From Streptomyces uncialis (GTDB taxonomy: Bacteria > Actinomycetota > Actinomycetes > Streptomycetales > Streptomycetaceae), in the NCBI RefSeq assembly GCF_036250755.1, contig NZ_CP109583.1, positions 5,991,501-6,055,500 on the forward strand: DNA of 64,000 nt, in the 5' to 3' direction. The position numbers and the translations under genes were made by a program. The notes beneath the pieces were generated by a model, which had not been told where the DNA came from, did no database searches, and saw nothing but the letters and a program-made list of their open reading frames with translations. This document shows, in pieces, positions 8,822 through 18,173 of the stretch. Numbering within the stretch: the stretch's first letter is position 1; the number at the start of each line of letters is the position of its first letter.

Positions 8822-9517
8822 ATGGCCGACAAGCCCGCGATCGTTCTCGTCCACGGCTTCTGGGGCGGCGCCGCCCACTGGAGCAAGGTCATCCTGGAAC
8901 TGAAGCGCCGCGACTACCGCTCCCTGCACGCCGTCGAGAACCCGCTCACCTCCCTCGCGGAGGACGCCGAGCGCACCCGCAAGATGGTCAAGCAGATCGA
9001 CGGCCCCGTGCTCCTGGTGGGCCACTCGTACGGCGGCGCGGTGATCACGGAGATGGGCGACCTGCCCAATGTGACCGGCCTGGTCTACGTCGCGGCGTTC
9101 GCCCCCGACGCGGGCGAGAGCCCCGGCGGGATCAGCCAGGAGCTCCCGCCGGCCGCCTTCGAGAACATCGCCCCCGACTCGGACGGCTACCTCTGGGTCA
9201 AGCAGGACAAGTACCGCGAGAGCTTCTGCCAGGACCTCCCCGAGGACGAGGCGTACGTCCTGGCCGTCACCCAGAAGGCCCCGCTGGCCAGCACCTTCGG
9301 CGACAACATCACGGCCCCCGCCTGGGCGAAGAAGCCCACCTGGTACCAGATCTCCACGGACGACCGGATGATCAACCCGGAGAACGAACGCAAGATGGCG
9401 GCCCGGATGTCCCCCCGCGACACCCTCGAACTCCCCGCGAGCCACGCGTCCCTCGCCTCCCGCCCCACCGAGATCACCGACTTCATCGAAACAGCGGTAC
9501 GCGACACCTCGGGCTGA
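8822..9517 (+). CDS. Alpha/beta hydrolase
   Basis: A 231-aa cytoplasmic hydrolase of the short EstC/hydroxynitrile-lyase-like branch. It starts with AIVLVHGFWGG (oxyanion region), has the nucleophile elbow GHSYGG (Ser69), an acid in STDDRM and the catalytic His in ELPASHAS near the C-terminus. There is no lid insertion beyond a short helix and no signal peptide. The substrate is unknown; relatives act on small esters, lactones or haloperoxidase-type substrates. ATG at 8822 with upstream GAAAGG. Confidence 0.85.
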   Translation: MADKPAIVLVHGFWGGAAHWSKVILELKRRDYRSLHAVENPLTSLAEDAERTRKMVKQIDGPVLLVGHSYGGAVITEMGDLPNVTGLVYVAAFAPDAGESPGGISQELPPAAFENIAPDSDGYLWVKQDKYRESFCQDLPEDEAYVLAVTQKAPLASTFGDNITAPAWAKKPTWYQISTDDRMINPENERKMAARMSPRDTLELPASHASLASRPTEITDFIETAVRDTSG

Positions 9518-9571
9518 CCGACCGCGGGCACCCCCGCCGCGCCGGGGTGGGGTAGGGGTGCCCGAGTGTCT

Positions 9572-9606
9572 TTGCGTTGATGACAGGATGATGGTGTCAT
9601 GTAGTC
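9572..9606 (+). promoter_or_regulatory. Candidate leaderless promoter of the fic gene
   Basis: TTGCGT (9572-9577), a 17-bp spacer and TGTCAT (9595-9600) lie so that transcription would begin at the ATG (9607). No Shine-Dalgarno sequence precedes the ATG, which fits a leaderless mRNA. An ATGACA...TGTCAT inverted repeat overlaps the -10. Confidence 0.45.
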
Positions 9607-10746
9607 ATGCTGTATGGACTGCCTGACCTGGACGACCGTGATCGTCATGTGCTCGCGGAGATCGACGGGATGAGGGAGCGGCTGAGGCTCCAGCTGCGTA
9701 CCCCGCGCAGGTGGGAGGGGCAGCTCCGCCGCAATCTGACCGCGCGTGCCATTGCGGGCTCGAACACCATCGAGGGTTATGCGGCGAGTGTCGCCGATGT
9801 CGAGGACATCATGCTCGACGAGGCACCGATCGAGGCGAGTGGGACGGTCACCGCCGAGATCGAGGGATACCGGCAGTCGATGACGTACATCCAGCGGCTC
9901 GCCGACGCGGGCCCGGACTTCGCGTACGGCAAAGGGCTGCTGAACGCCCTGCACTTCATGATGCAGGGGCATCATCCGCTGAAGCGGCCCGGCTGGTGGC
10001 GGAGCGGGCCCGTCCATGTGACCTCGCCGGACGACCCCACGATCGCCGCGTACACCGCGCCGGACGCCGAGCGGCTGCCGGAACTCACCGGTGAGCTGGT
10101 GGACTGGCTCAACGAGGGCGATCCGGACGCCCCGGTCCTCGTCCGGGCCGCGATGGCCCATCTGAACCTCGTGGCGATCCATCCTTGGGCCGATGGCAAC
10201 GGCCGGATGTCCCGTGCCCTCCAGACCCTGGTGCTGGCCCGGGAGGGCATCGTCGCGCCGGAGTTCTCCAGCATCGAGGAGTGGCTGGGACGGGCCCGTA
10301 ACACCTACCGCTACTACGACGTCCTCGCCGAGGTCGGCGGCCCGGTGTGGACGCCCGGCCGGGACACCAGGCCATGGCTCCGGTTCTGTCTGCGGGCCCA
10401 CCACCAGCAGGCGCAGGCGGTGGAGCGCCAGGTGGAGACCACCCGCACGGTCTGGTCCGTGCTGGAGGAGGCGGTGGAGCGCCAGGGCTGGGCCGACCGC
10501 ACCCTGTACGCCCTCTACCCGGCGGTGATGGGCAACCGGGTGCGCCGGGCGACCTACCAGGCCGACGCCGGACTCAGCACGCAGCAGGCCCTGCGCGACC
10601 TCCGCGAACTGGTCCGGGCGGACTGGCTGGCGCCCCGGGGTGAGGCCCAGGGCCGTTACTACGTCGTCGGTGCCGGCGTCCCCGAGGACGCGGTCAGGGG
10701 AGTGCTGGAACCCCGGGCACTGCGTGAGCCGTACACCGAGACGTAG
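9607..10746 (+). CDS. Fic family protein (class II, N-terminal inhibitory motif)
   Basis: A 379-aa Fic-domain protein. Its catalytic loop is HPWADGNGR (His192), matching the HPFx(D/E)GNGR motif that transfers AMP from ATP to target hydroxyls. An (S/T)xxxE(G/N) inhibitory helix, SNTIEG (residues 52-57), lies before the Fic core, as in class II enzymes that inhibit themselves. The C-terminal ~90 residues look like a winged-helix domain (DAGLSTQQALRDLRELVRADWL). No separate antitoxin gene is adjacent. The target is unknown. Family assignment is very secure. Confidence 0.93.
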   Translation: MLYGLPDLDDRDRHVLAEIDGMRERLRLQLRTPRRWEGQLRRNLTARAIAGSNTIEGYAASVADVEDIMLDEAPIEASGTVTAEIEGYRQSMTYIQRLADAGPDFAYGKGLLNALHFMMQGHHPLKRPGWWRSGPVHVTSPDDPTIAAYTAPDAERLPELTGELVDWLNEGDPDAPVLVRAAMAHLNLVAIHPWADGNGRMSRALQTLVLAREGIVAPEFSSIEEWLGRARNTYRYYDVLAEVGGPVWTPGRDTRPWLRFCLRAHHQQAQAVERQVETTRTVWSVLEEAVERQGWADRTLYALYPAVMGNRVRRATYQADAGLSTQQALRDLRELVRADWLAPRGEAQGRYYVVGAGVPEDAVRGVLEPRALREPYTET

Positions 10747-10785
10747 AGGCCGAGCCATTGGCCGCCGGAGCAGGACTCGGCCAGG

Positions 10786-11373
10786 TCAGGACACGACCGG
10801 TTTGCCGGTGAGGTGCACGCCCGCTTCGCGGAGTTCCGTGAGGGTGTGGTCGGTGCGGGTGGCCGAGACGCCCGCCGTGAGGTCCAGCAGGACGTGGGTG
10901 CGGAAGCCCTCGCGGACCGCGTCCAGGGCCGTGGCCCGCACACAGTGGTCCGTGGCGATCCCGACGACGTCCACCTCGGTGACGTCCCGCGCGCGCAGCC
11001 ACTGCGCGAGGGTGACGCCGTTCTCGTCGGCGCCCTCGAAGCCGCTGTACGCGGCGGCGTACGCGCCCTTGTCGAACACGGCCTCCACCGCGCCGGAGGC
11101 GACCGCCGGGGCGAAGTTCGGGTGGAAGCCGACGCCCTCGGTCCCCGCGACACAGTGCACGGGCCACGAGGTCTCGTAGTCGGGGTGGTCGGAGAAGTGG
11201 TCACCGGGGTCGACATGGCTGTCACGGGTCGCCACCACATGGCGGTAACCGGCGGGCGCCTGGCCGATCAGTTCCGTGACACCGGCGGCCACATCGGCGC
11301 CTCCGGTGACGGCGAGGCTGCCGCCTTCGCAGAAGTCGTTCTGCACATCGACGACGATGAGTGCGCGGCGCAT
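10786..11373 (-). CDS. pncA: Nicotinamidase (isochorismatase family)
   Basis: A 195-aa cysteine hydrolase that deamidates nicotinamide to nicotinate for NAD salvage. The triad is visible: Asp in VVDVQNDF near the N-terminus, Lys in VFDKGAY, and Cys in IATDHCVRATA. The metal-binding DSHVDPGDHF segment is typical of PncA. It lies 180 bp downstream of pncB on the same strand. The two would work in series (nicotinamide to nicotinate to NaMN) and may be co-transcribed. Confidence 0.92.
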   Translation of the reverse strand: MRRALIVVDVQNDFCEGGSLAVTGGADVAAGVTELIGQAPAGYRHVVATRDSHVDPGDHFSDHPDYETSWPVHCVAGTEGVGFHPNFAPAVASGAVEAVFDKGAYAAAYSGFEGADENGVTLAQWLRARDVTEVDVVGIATDHCVRATALDAVREGFRTHVLLDLTAGVSATRTDHTLTELREAGVHLTGKPVVS

Positions 11374-11552
11374 GTCGGGGTCCTTGTCAGGTGGGATGGG
11401 GCGGGGCGGAACGGTTCCGGCCGGGCGGCCGGACGCGGGGGCCGCCGGGCGGTCCCGGGAGAGGTGTCACCTGCCTTGTCACACGTGGTCCATGCCTGCG
11501 CACGTACCCCGGTGGCACCGGCCGAACCCCGCCGGGCCCGGCCGGCCGCACC

Positions 11553-12881
11553 TCAGAGGTACTCGGTGGGGATCACGGCGTCCCCGCGCGACAGCTGGGT
11601 GGCGGACAGGGGCAGCCCCGCGCGGGCCGCCGCGTGCCGGTCCCGGACCACGTCCAGGGACTCCCGGGAGAGCACCGAACCGCCCTTGATCAGCTCCACG
11701 AGCAGCTGTTCGCCGGCCAGCGCGGCGGGCACCGGTCCCGTACCGATCACCTCGGCCTCCGCGACGCCCTGCCCGTCCTTGCGCCGCGCGGCCCACTTGC
11801 GGCCCCCGATGGAGGTCTTCCCGCCGGTCGACCGCTTGGCGACCGGTACCAGCGGCTCGGCGGGATCGGCGCTGGTGGCACGTGCCACCAGTTTGTAGAC
11901 CATCGAACACGTGGGGTGTCCGGAGCCGGTGACGAGCTGGGTGCCCACCCCGTACGCGTCGACGGGCGCCGCCGCGAGCGAGGCGATGGCGTACTCGTCC
12001 AGGTCGGAGGTCACCACGATCCGGGTGCCCGTGGCCCCCAGCTCGTCCAGCTGCTGGCGCACCCGGTGGGCGACGAGCAGCAGATCGCCGGAGTCGATGC
12101 GCACCGCCCCGAGACCGGGCCCCGCGATGTCGACGGCGGCCCGTACCGCCTCGGCGACGTCGTACGTGTCGACCAGCAGCGTCGTCCCCGCGCCCAGCGA
12201 GTCCACCTGCGCGCGGAAGGCGTCCCGCTCGCTGTCGTGGAGCAGGGTGAACGCGTGCGCGGAGGTACCGACGGTCGGGATGTCGTAGCGGAAGCCCGCC
12301 GCGAGGTCGGACGTGGTGGCGAAGCCGCCGATGTACGCGGCCCGGGAGGACGCCACGGCCGCCAGCTCATGGGTGCGCCGGGCACCCATCTCGATCAGCG
12401 GGCGGTCCCCGGCGGCGGAGGCCATCCGGGACGCGGCGGCGGCGATCGCGGAGTCGTGGTTGAGGATCGACAGGATCACCGTCTCCAGCAGGACGCACTC
12501 CGCGAACGAGCCCTCGACCCGCAGGACGGGGGAGCCCGGGAAGTACACCTCGCCCTCCGGATAGCCCCACACGTCCCCGGTGAACCGGTAGTCCGCGAGC
12601 CACGCCAGGGTCCGCTCGTCCACGATCCGCCGCTCCCGCAGGAAGCGGATCACGGGCTCGTCGAAACGGAAGTTCTCCACGGCGTCCAGGACCCGCCCGG
12701 TGCCCGCGACGACCCCGTACCGGCGCCCCTCGGGCAGCCGGCGGGTGAAGACCTCGAAGACGGAACGCCGCTCGGCGGTGCCCGCGGCGAGCGCGGCCTG
12801 GAGCATGGTCAGTTCGTAGTGATCCGTGAAGAGCGCGGTCGACGGCACATCCACCGGCAGCCCTAGGTCCGCAGTGTTCAT
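11553..12881 (-). CDS. pncB: Nicotinate phosphoribosyltransferase
   Basis: A 442-aa protein of NAPRTase type: N-terminal LFTDHYELTMLQAAL, central VRIDSGDL, VTSDLDEY and GVGTQLVTG, and a C-terminal KRSTGGKTSIGG segment. It makes nicotinate mononucleotide from nicotinate, PRPP and ATP. The ATG at 12881 follows a -10-like TAGCAT (minus strand, 12894-12889) by 7 nt with no ribosome-binding site, so the mRNA is probably leaderless. A short palindrome at 12904-12918 covers the -35 region. It is followed by pncA. Confidence 0.93.
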   Translation of the reverse strand: MNTADLGLPVDVPSTALFTDHYELTMLQAALAAGTAERRSVFEVFTRRLPEGRRYGVVAGTGRVLDAVENFRFDEPVIRFLRERRIVDERTLAWLADYRFTGDVWGYPEGEVYFPGSPVLRVEGSFAECVLLETVILSILNHDSAIAAAASRMASAAGDRPLIEMGARRTHELAAVASSRAAYIGGFATTSDLAAGFRYDIPTVGTSAHAFTLLHDSERDAFRAQVDSLGAGTTLLVDTYDVAEAVRAAVDIAGPGLGAVRIDSGDLLLVAHRVRQQLDELGATGTRIVVTSDLDEYAIASLAAAPVDAYGVGTQLVTGSGHPTCSMVYKLVARATSADPAEPLVPVAKRSTGGKTSIGGRKWAARRKDGQGVAEAEVIGTGPVPAALAGEQLLVELIKGGSVLSRESLDVVRDRHAAARAGLPLSATQLSRGDAVIPTEYL

Positions 12882-12903
12882 GACCAGGATGCTACCCCCA
12901 ATC

Positions 12904-12918
12904 TCGTCACTTTGACGA
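12904..12918. promoter_or_regulatory. Palindromic candidate operator upstream of pncB
   Basis: TCGTCA-CTT-TGACGA is a perfect 6+3+6 inverted repeat in the pncB/clpS divergent region. It overlaps the predicted pncB -35 zone (-10 at 12889-12894), a good place for a repressor of NAD salvage. The regulator is not encoded nearby, so the assignment is inference. Confidence 0.5.
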
Positions 12919-13071
12919 TTTCTGTTTCCGCAGGCTCGCGAGCGGGTCCGCAGGGGGTCCTCAGGGGATCCCGGAGCGGGGCCGGGGCGGGCCCGGAGGC
13001 GGCCCGCGCGGAGCCTCGCCCACCCCGCCGCACCGGCCCCGTTTATGCGCTGCGGGGCGTCGGGTGGCAGC

Positions 13072-13389
13072 ATGGGCGGTGTGACGGCTCCCGCTCCCCT
13101 AGAGACCGAGAAACCCGATTCGGCACAAGAGGTGTTCGCCGAACCCGAGCCGGACGTTCCCTGGATCACGCTTGTCCACAATGACCCGGTCAATCTGATG
13201 AGCTACGTGACCTACGTCTTCCAGGCGTACTTCGGGTACTCCAAGGACAAGGCCACGAAACTGATGCTGGACGTCCATCACAAGGGCCGCGCCGTCGTCT
13301 CCAGCGGATCCCGCGAGGAGATGGAACGCGACGTGCAGGCGATGCACGGCTACGGGCTGTGGGCGACGCTCCAGCAGGACCGGAAGTAG
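13072..13389 (+). CDS. clpS: ATP-dependent Clp protease adaptor ClpS
   Basis: A 105-aa adaptor that delivers N-degron substrates to ClpA/ClpC. The family core is complete: [18 protein letters not shown] (Asn-Asp of the N-degron pocket), [21 protein letters not shown] and the C-terminal [10 protein letters not shown]. The N-terminal ~30 residues are the usual variable ClpC-inserting arm. I take the ATG at 13072; a GTG at 13081 is also possible. The DUF2017 gene follows by 11 bp and is likely co-transcribed. Confidence 0.92.
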   Translation: MGGVTAPAPLETEKPDSAQEVFAEPEPDVPWITLVHNDPVNLMSYVTYVFQAYFGYSKDKATKLMLDVHHKGRAVVSSGSREEMERDVQAMHGYGLWATLQQDRK

Positions 13390-13400
13390 CGACCAACCTC

Positions 13401-14012
13401 ATGCCAGGACACTTCGAACCGATCCCGGGCGGCGGCGCGGCCGTAGCGCTCGACGAGGTCGAGATCTCCATCATCCGCTCCCTCGCGGTGCAGCTCCTCG
13501 AACTGGTCGGACCGGGCCCCGGCGGGGAGGCCGACGCCTCCACCGATCCGCTCGCCGAACTCTTCACCGACGGCCCCACCGAACCGCCCGCCGACCCGGT
13601 GCTGCGCCGGCTGCTCCCCGACGCGTACGAGGGACCCGGCGCGTCCTCCGGCTCCGCGCAGGAGGCCGCCGAACGCACGGCCCGCTCCTCGGAGTTCCGC
13701 CGCTTCACGGAGAACGACCTGCGCGCCCGCAAGCGCGAGGACGCGCTCGCCCTGATCCGTACCCTCGACGGGCTGAGCCCCGACGGCGACGGCACGGCCG
13801 GGCTGAGGCTGACCGCCGAGGACGGCCGCCGCTGGCTCGGCGCGCTCAACGACCTGCGGCTCGCGATCGGCACCCGGCTGGAGATCAGCGACGAGGACGA
13901 CGCGGATCTGCTCTACCGGCTGCCGGACACCGACCCCCGCAAACCGATGGTGATGGCGTACCTCTGGCTCGGCGGACTCCAGGAAACCCTGGTCACCGCA
14001 CTGATGCCGTGA
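13401..14012 (+). CDS. DUF2017 family protein
   Basis: A 203-aa protein typical of DUF2017, which lies next to clpS in actinobacteria. The N-terminal FEPIPGGGAAVALDEVEISIIRSLAVQLLEL helix and the C-terminal DLRLAIGTRLEI and YLWLGGLQETLV segments define the family. It is soluble and acidic with no catalytic motif. Pairing with clpS suggests a role near Clp proteolysis, but this is inference. Its stop codon lies in the first unit of a 7-bp tandem repeat. Confidence 0.85.
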   Translation: MPGHFEPIPGGGAAVALDEVEISIIRSLAVQLLELVGPGPGGEADASTDPLAELFTDGPTEPPADPVLRRLLPDAYEGPGASSGSAQEAAERTARSSEFRRFTENDLRARKREDALALIRTLDGLSPDGDGTAGLRLTAEDGRRWLGALNDLRLAIGTRLEISDEDDADLLYRLPDTDPRKPMVMAYLWLGGLQETLVTALMP

Positions 14013-14047
14013 GCCGTGAGCCGTGAGCCGTGAGCCGTGAGCCGTGA
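14006..14047. repeat. 7-bp tandem repeat (GCCGTGA), 6 units
   Basis: Six perfect GCCGTGA units. The first contains the TGA stop codon of the DUF2017 gene, so the array starts inside the gene end. The array carries TGA in every unit. Confidence 0.9.
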
Positions 14048-14190
14048 CGTCCTCGGCCGCCGGGCGTCCTGACCTCGTGACCCGGTGCCACTCTCAGCCG
14101 CCGGATGTCCTGACGCCCTCGGCCGCTGAACGGGACGTCGCCGGATGCCCCCGGACGCCGCCGTGCGGGTGATCCGGGGCCGCAACGCCC

Positions 14191-14221
14191 CCTCACCCGG
14201 ACGGCCGCCGTCCGGGTGAGG
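14191..14221 (+). terminator. Hairpin terminator of the clpS-DUF2017 operon
   Basis: CCTCACCCGGACGG (14191-14204) pairs perfectly with CCGTCCGGGTGAGG (14208-14221), a 14-bp stem. The rest of the 14048-14525 gap shows no gene and must hold the permease promoter. Confidence 0.8.
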
Positions 14222-14525
14222 CCCCCGCGCCCGGCCCTCCGGCGGACCCGCGCCCGGTCCGCGCCAGGCCCTCGCCCGGCCCACGTCGGATCCCCGCCGG
14301 TGCCGCCGCCCTCCCCCGGAACACCCCGGGTGTTCGCTCAGAGGACGCTCAAATCCGGATAACGATCGCGTCACCACCCTCGTGTCCTTTGCTGTGCGAG
14401 GGGAATTTCGTCCGGTTCTTCCCGTGACCTGCATCACATGCGCCTCATTCGGTCTTCGCCGGGCACGTGATACATCTGCGGCACCCGACGGGGCCCCACC
14501 CCTGAACCGGCGAAAGGTTTCACCT

Positions 14526-16034
14526 ATGACCTCGACGCAGGTCGGCAAGGACGGCACAGGCGATCACGGCGCTCCCCTGACCGCGCAACCCCAGGCGGAC
14601 GGCCACGGGGAGGGGTATCAGCGCGCGCTCGGCGCCCGGCAGATCCAGATGATCGCCATCGGCGGCGCCATCGGCACCGGACTCTTCCTCGGCGCGGGCA
14701 AGGCCATCTCCAAGGCCGGACCCAGTCTCATCCTGGCGTACGCCGTCGCGGGCCTCGTGATCTTCTTCATCATGCGGGCCCTCGGCGAACTCCTCATGTA
14801 CCGCCCCGTGTCGGGCTCCTTCTCGGAGTACGCGCGGGAGTTCGTCGGCCCCTTCGCGGGGTTCGTGACCGGCTGGACGTACTGGCTCTTCTGGGTGGTC
14901 ACCGGCATCACCGAGGTCACCGCCGCCGCGACCTATATGACGTACTGGTGGGACATCCCCCAATGGCTGTCCGCACTGGTGTTCACCGTCATCCTGTACT
15001 GCGCGAACCTGATCTCCGTGAAGCTCTTCGGTGAACTGGAGTTCTGGTTCTCGATGATCAAGGTCACCGCCATCATCGGCATGATCCTGATCTGCGCCGG
15101 AATCCTCACCCTCGGCTTCTCCGACGCGGGCGACACCGCCACCGTCGGCCATCTGTGGTCCGAGGGCGGGTTCTTCCCCAAGGGCATCGGCGGCACCCTG
15201 ATGACCCTTCAGATCGTGATGTTCGCGTTCCTCGCCGTGGAACTCGTCGGGGTCACCGCGGGGGAGTCCAAGGACCCCCGGAAGACCCTCCCCAAGGCCA
15301 TCAACACCGTCCCGTGGCGTATCGCCGTCTTCTACGTCGGCGCGCTGATCATGATCCTCTCGGTGGTGCCGTGGACCGAGTTCAAGCCCGGCGTCAGCCC
15401 GTTCGTCGCCGCCTTCGAGGAGATGGGCCTCGCCGCGGGCGCCGCGATCGTCAACTTCGTCGTACTGACCGCCGCGCTGTCCTCCTGCAACTCCGGGATG
15501 TACTCCACCGGCCGAATGCTGCGCGACCTCGCCCTCAACAGCCAGGGCCCGCGGATCTTCACCCGGCTCACCACCCGCGGCACCCCGCTCGTCGGGACGA
15601 CGTTCTCCGCCGCGCTGATGCTCGTCGGCGTCTGGATCAACTACCGCTGGCCCGGCGAGGCGTTCAACTACGTCGTGTCCTTCGCGACCATCTCCGGTAT
15701 GTGGGCCTGGATCATGATCCTGGTCAGCCAGATCCGCTACCGCGCCCTCGCCGACCGCGGTGAACTCCCGCAGTCCTCGTTCAAGGCCCCCGGCGCCCCG
15801 TTCACCAGCTGGTTCGCCCTCGGGTTCATCGGTGTGGTGATCACCATGATGGCGATCGACCGGGACGCCCGTATCTCGCTGTACTGCGCCCCGGTCTGGG
15901 GACTGCTGCTCGGTGTCTCGTACCTGGCGCTGAAGCGGCGCGACCCGGACGCCGCCGCGTTCAATGTGCGCAAGCGGACCGGCCCGGCCCCGGGCACGGC
16001 CCCCGCCGACCCGGTGGACTCCGGGCGCGAGTAG
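14526..16034 (+). CDS. Amino acid permease, APC superfamily (AAT family)
   Basis: A 502-aa membrane transporter with 12 predicted helices. It has the AAT consensus IAIGGAIGTGLFLGAGKAI in TM1, FIMRALGELLMYRPVSGSFSEYA after TM2, and EGxVGVTAGE-type ELVGVTAGESKDPRKTLPKAI. Relatives (CycA, AnsP, GabP) take up neutral or acidic amino acids by proton symport. The exact substrate is unclear. ATG at 14526 with GAAAGG 9 bp upstream. It is monocistronic, ending before a strong hairpin. Confidence 0.88.
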   Translation: MTSTQVGKDGTGDHGAPLTAQPQADGHGEGYQRALGARQIQMIAIGGAIGTGLFLGAGKAISKAGPSLILAYAVAGLVIFFIMRALGELLMYRPVSGSFSEYAREFVGPFAGFVTGWTYWLFWVVTGITEVTAAATYMTYWWDIPQWLSALVFTVILYCANLISVKLFGELEFWFSMIKVTAIIGMILICAGILTLGFSDAGDTATVGHLWSEGGFFPKGIGGTLMTLQIVMFAFLAVELVGVTAGESKDPRKTLPKAINTVPWRIAVFYVGALIMILSVVPWTEFKPGVSPFVAAFEEMGLAAGAAIVNFVVLTAALSSCNSGMYSTGRMLRDLALNSQGPRIFTRLTTRGTPLVGTTFSAALMLVGVWINYRWPGEAFNYVVSFATISGMWAWIMILVSQIRYRALADRGELPQSSFKAPGAPFTSWFALGFIGVVITMMAIDRDARISLYCAPVWGLLLGVSYLALKRRDPDAAAFNVRKRTGPAPGTAPADPVDSGRE

Positions 16035-16086
16035 CCCGTCCCACCGGGCCGCGACCCCGCTCCGGCGGCCGCCCCGTCCAGCATCC

Positions 16087-16125
16087 GGACCCCCGTGTAC
16101 CGCCCCCTGGTACGCGGGGGTCCGC
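16087..16125 (+). terminator. Hairpin terminator after the amino acid permease
   Basis: CGGACCCCCGTGTACC (16087-16102) pairs with GGTACGCGGGGGTCCG (16110-16125) with one T-G wobble. It lies 17 bp before the mec start, so it also insulates the cysteine gene group. Confidence 0.8.
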
Positions 16126-16141
16126 TGCTTATCCTGGGCGC

Positions 16142-16564
16142 ATGCTGACCATCACCCAGGACCTGTACGACCGGATCGTGGACCACGCCCGCGCGGACCA
16201 CCCGGACGAGGCGTGCGGGGTCGTCGCCGGGCCCGCCGGGTCCGGGCGGCCGGAGCGGTTCATCCCGATGCTCAACGCCGCCCGCTCGCCCACGTTCTAC
16301 GAGTTCGACTCGGGGGACCTCCTCAAGCTGTACCGCGAGATGGACGACCGGGACGAGGAGCCCGTGATCATCTACCACTCGCACACCGCGACCGAGGCGC
16401 ACCCCTCCCGCACGGACATCACCTACGCGAACGAACCCGGCGCGCACTACGTGCTCGTCTCCACCGCCGACGCGGACGACGCCGGTCCCTTCCAGTTCCG
16501 TTCGTTCCGCATCGTGGACGCGGTGGTTACGGAGGAGGAGGTCAGCGTCGTCCCCGCGTACTGA
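16142..16564 (+). CDS. mec: Mec-type M67 (JAMM) metallopeptidase acting on CysO
   Basis: A 140-aa single-domain JAMM peptidase. The zinc motif is complete: Glu23 in DEACGVV, His79 and His81 in YHSHTATEAHPS, Asp92 in SRTDI. In Mycobacterium, Mec releases cysteine from the C-terminus of the sulfur carrier CysO. Here it sits just upstream of cysO and cysM, which supports the same job. It may also trim the two residues that follow the GG of this CysO. ATG at 16142. Confidence 0.9.
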   Translation: MLTITQDLYDRIVDHARADHPDEACGVVAGPAGSGRPERFIPMLNAARSPTFYEFDSGDLLKLYREMDDRDEEPVIIYHSHTATEAHPSRTDITYANEPGAHYVLVSTADADDAGPFQFRSFRIVDAVVTEEEVSVVPAY

Positions 16565-16667
16565 CCGGACCCTCCGCCCTCTCGCCCATCCCGTATACCG
16601 GTCGAAAACCGTCCGGCATGTGGGATGCCTCTCGGGAAGCCGTACCGGGAATCGATACGATGACCGC

Positions 16668-16769
16668 ATGGTTCCCCAAGACGTGAGCGAGAAGACGCCG
16701 GGCACGCTGCTCGTGGCGCGGCTGCACGTCGACCTGTGCCGGTCCGACAGCGCCATCTGTCCGAGCTGA
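16668..16769 (+). CDS. Cysteine-containing leader peptide (33 aa) upstream of cysO
   Basis: A 33-codon ORF with ATG at 16668 and TGA at 16767. Its core, LLVARLHVDLCR followed by SDSAIC, matches the pattern LHxDLCR...SxxC that I know from short leader peptides ahead of sulfur-metabolism genes in Streptomyces. Two Cys codons (TGC 16737, TGT 16758) lie near the end, so ribosome stalling at low cysteine could control the hairpin at 16801-16821 and hence cysO-cysM. A GTG at 16683 is an alternative start. The regulatory role is inferred. Confidence 0.75.
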   Translation: MVPQDVSEKTPGTLLVARLHVDLCRSDSAICPS

Positions 16770-18173
<1,404 letters not shown>

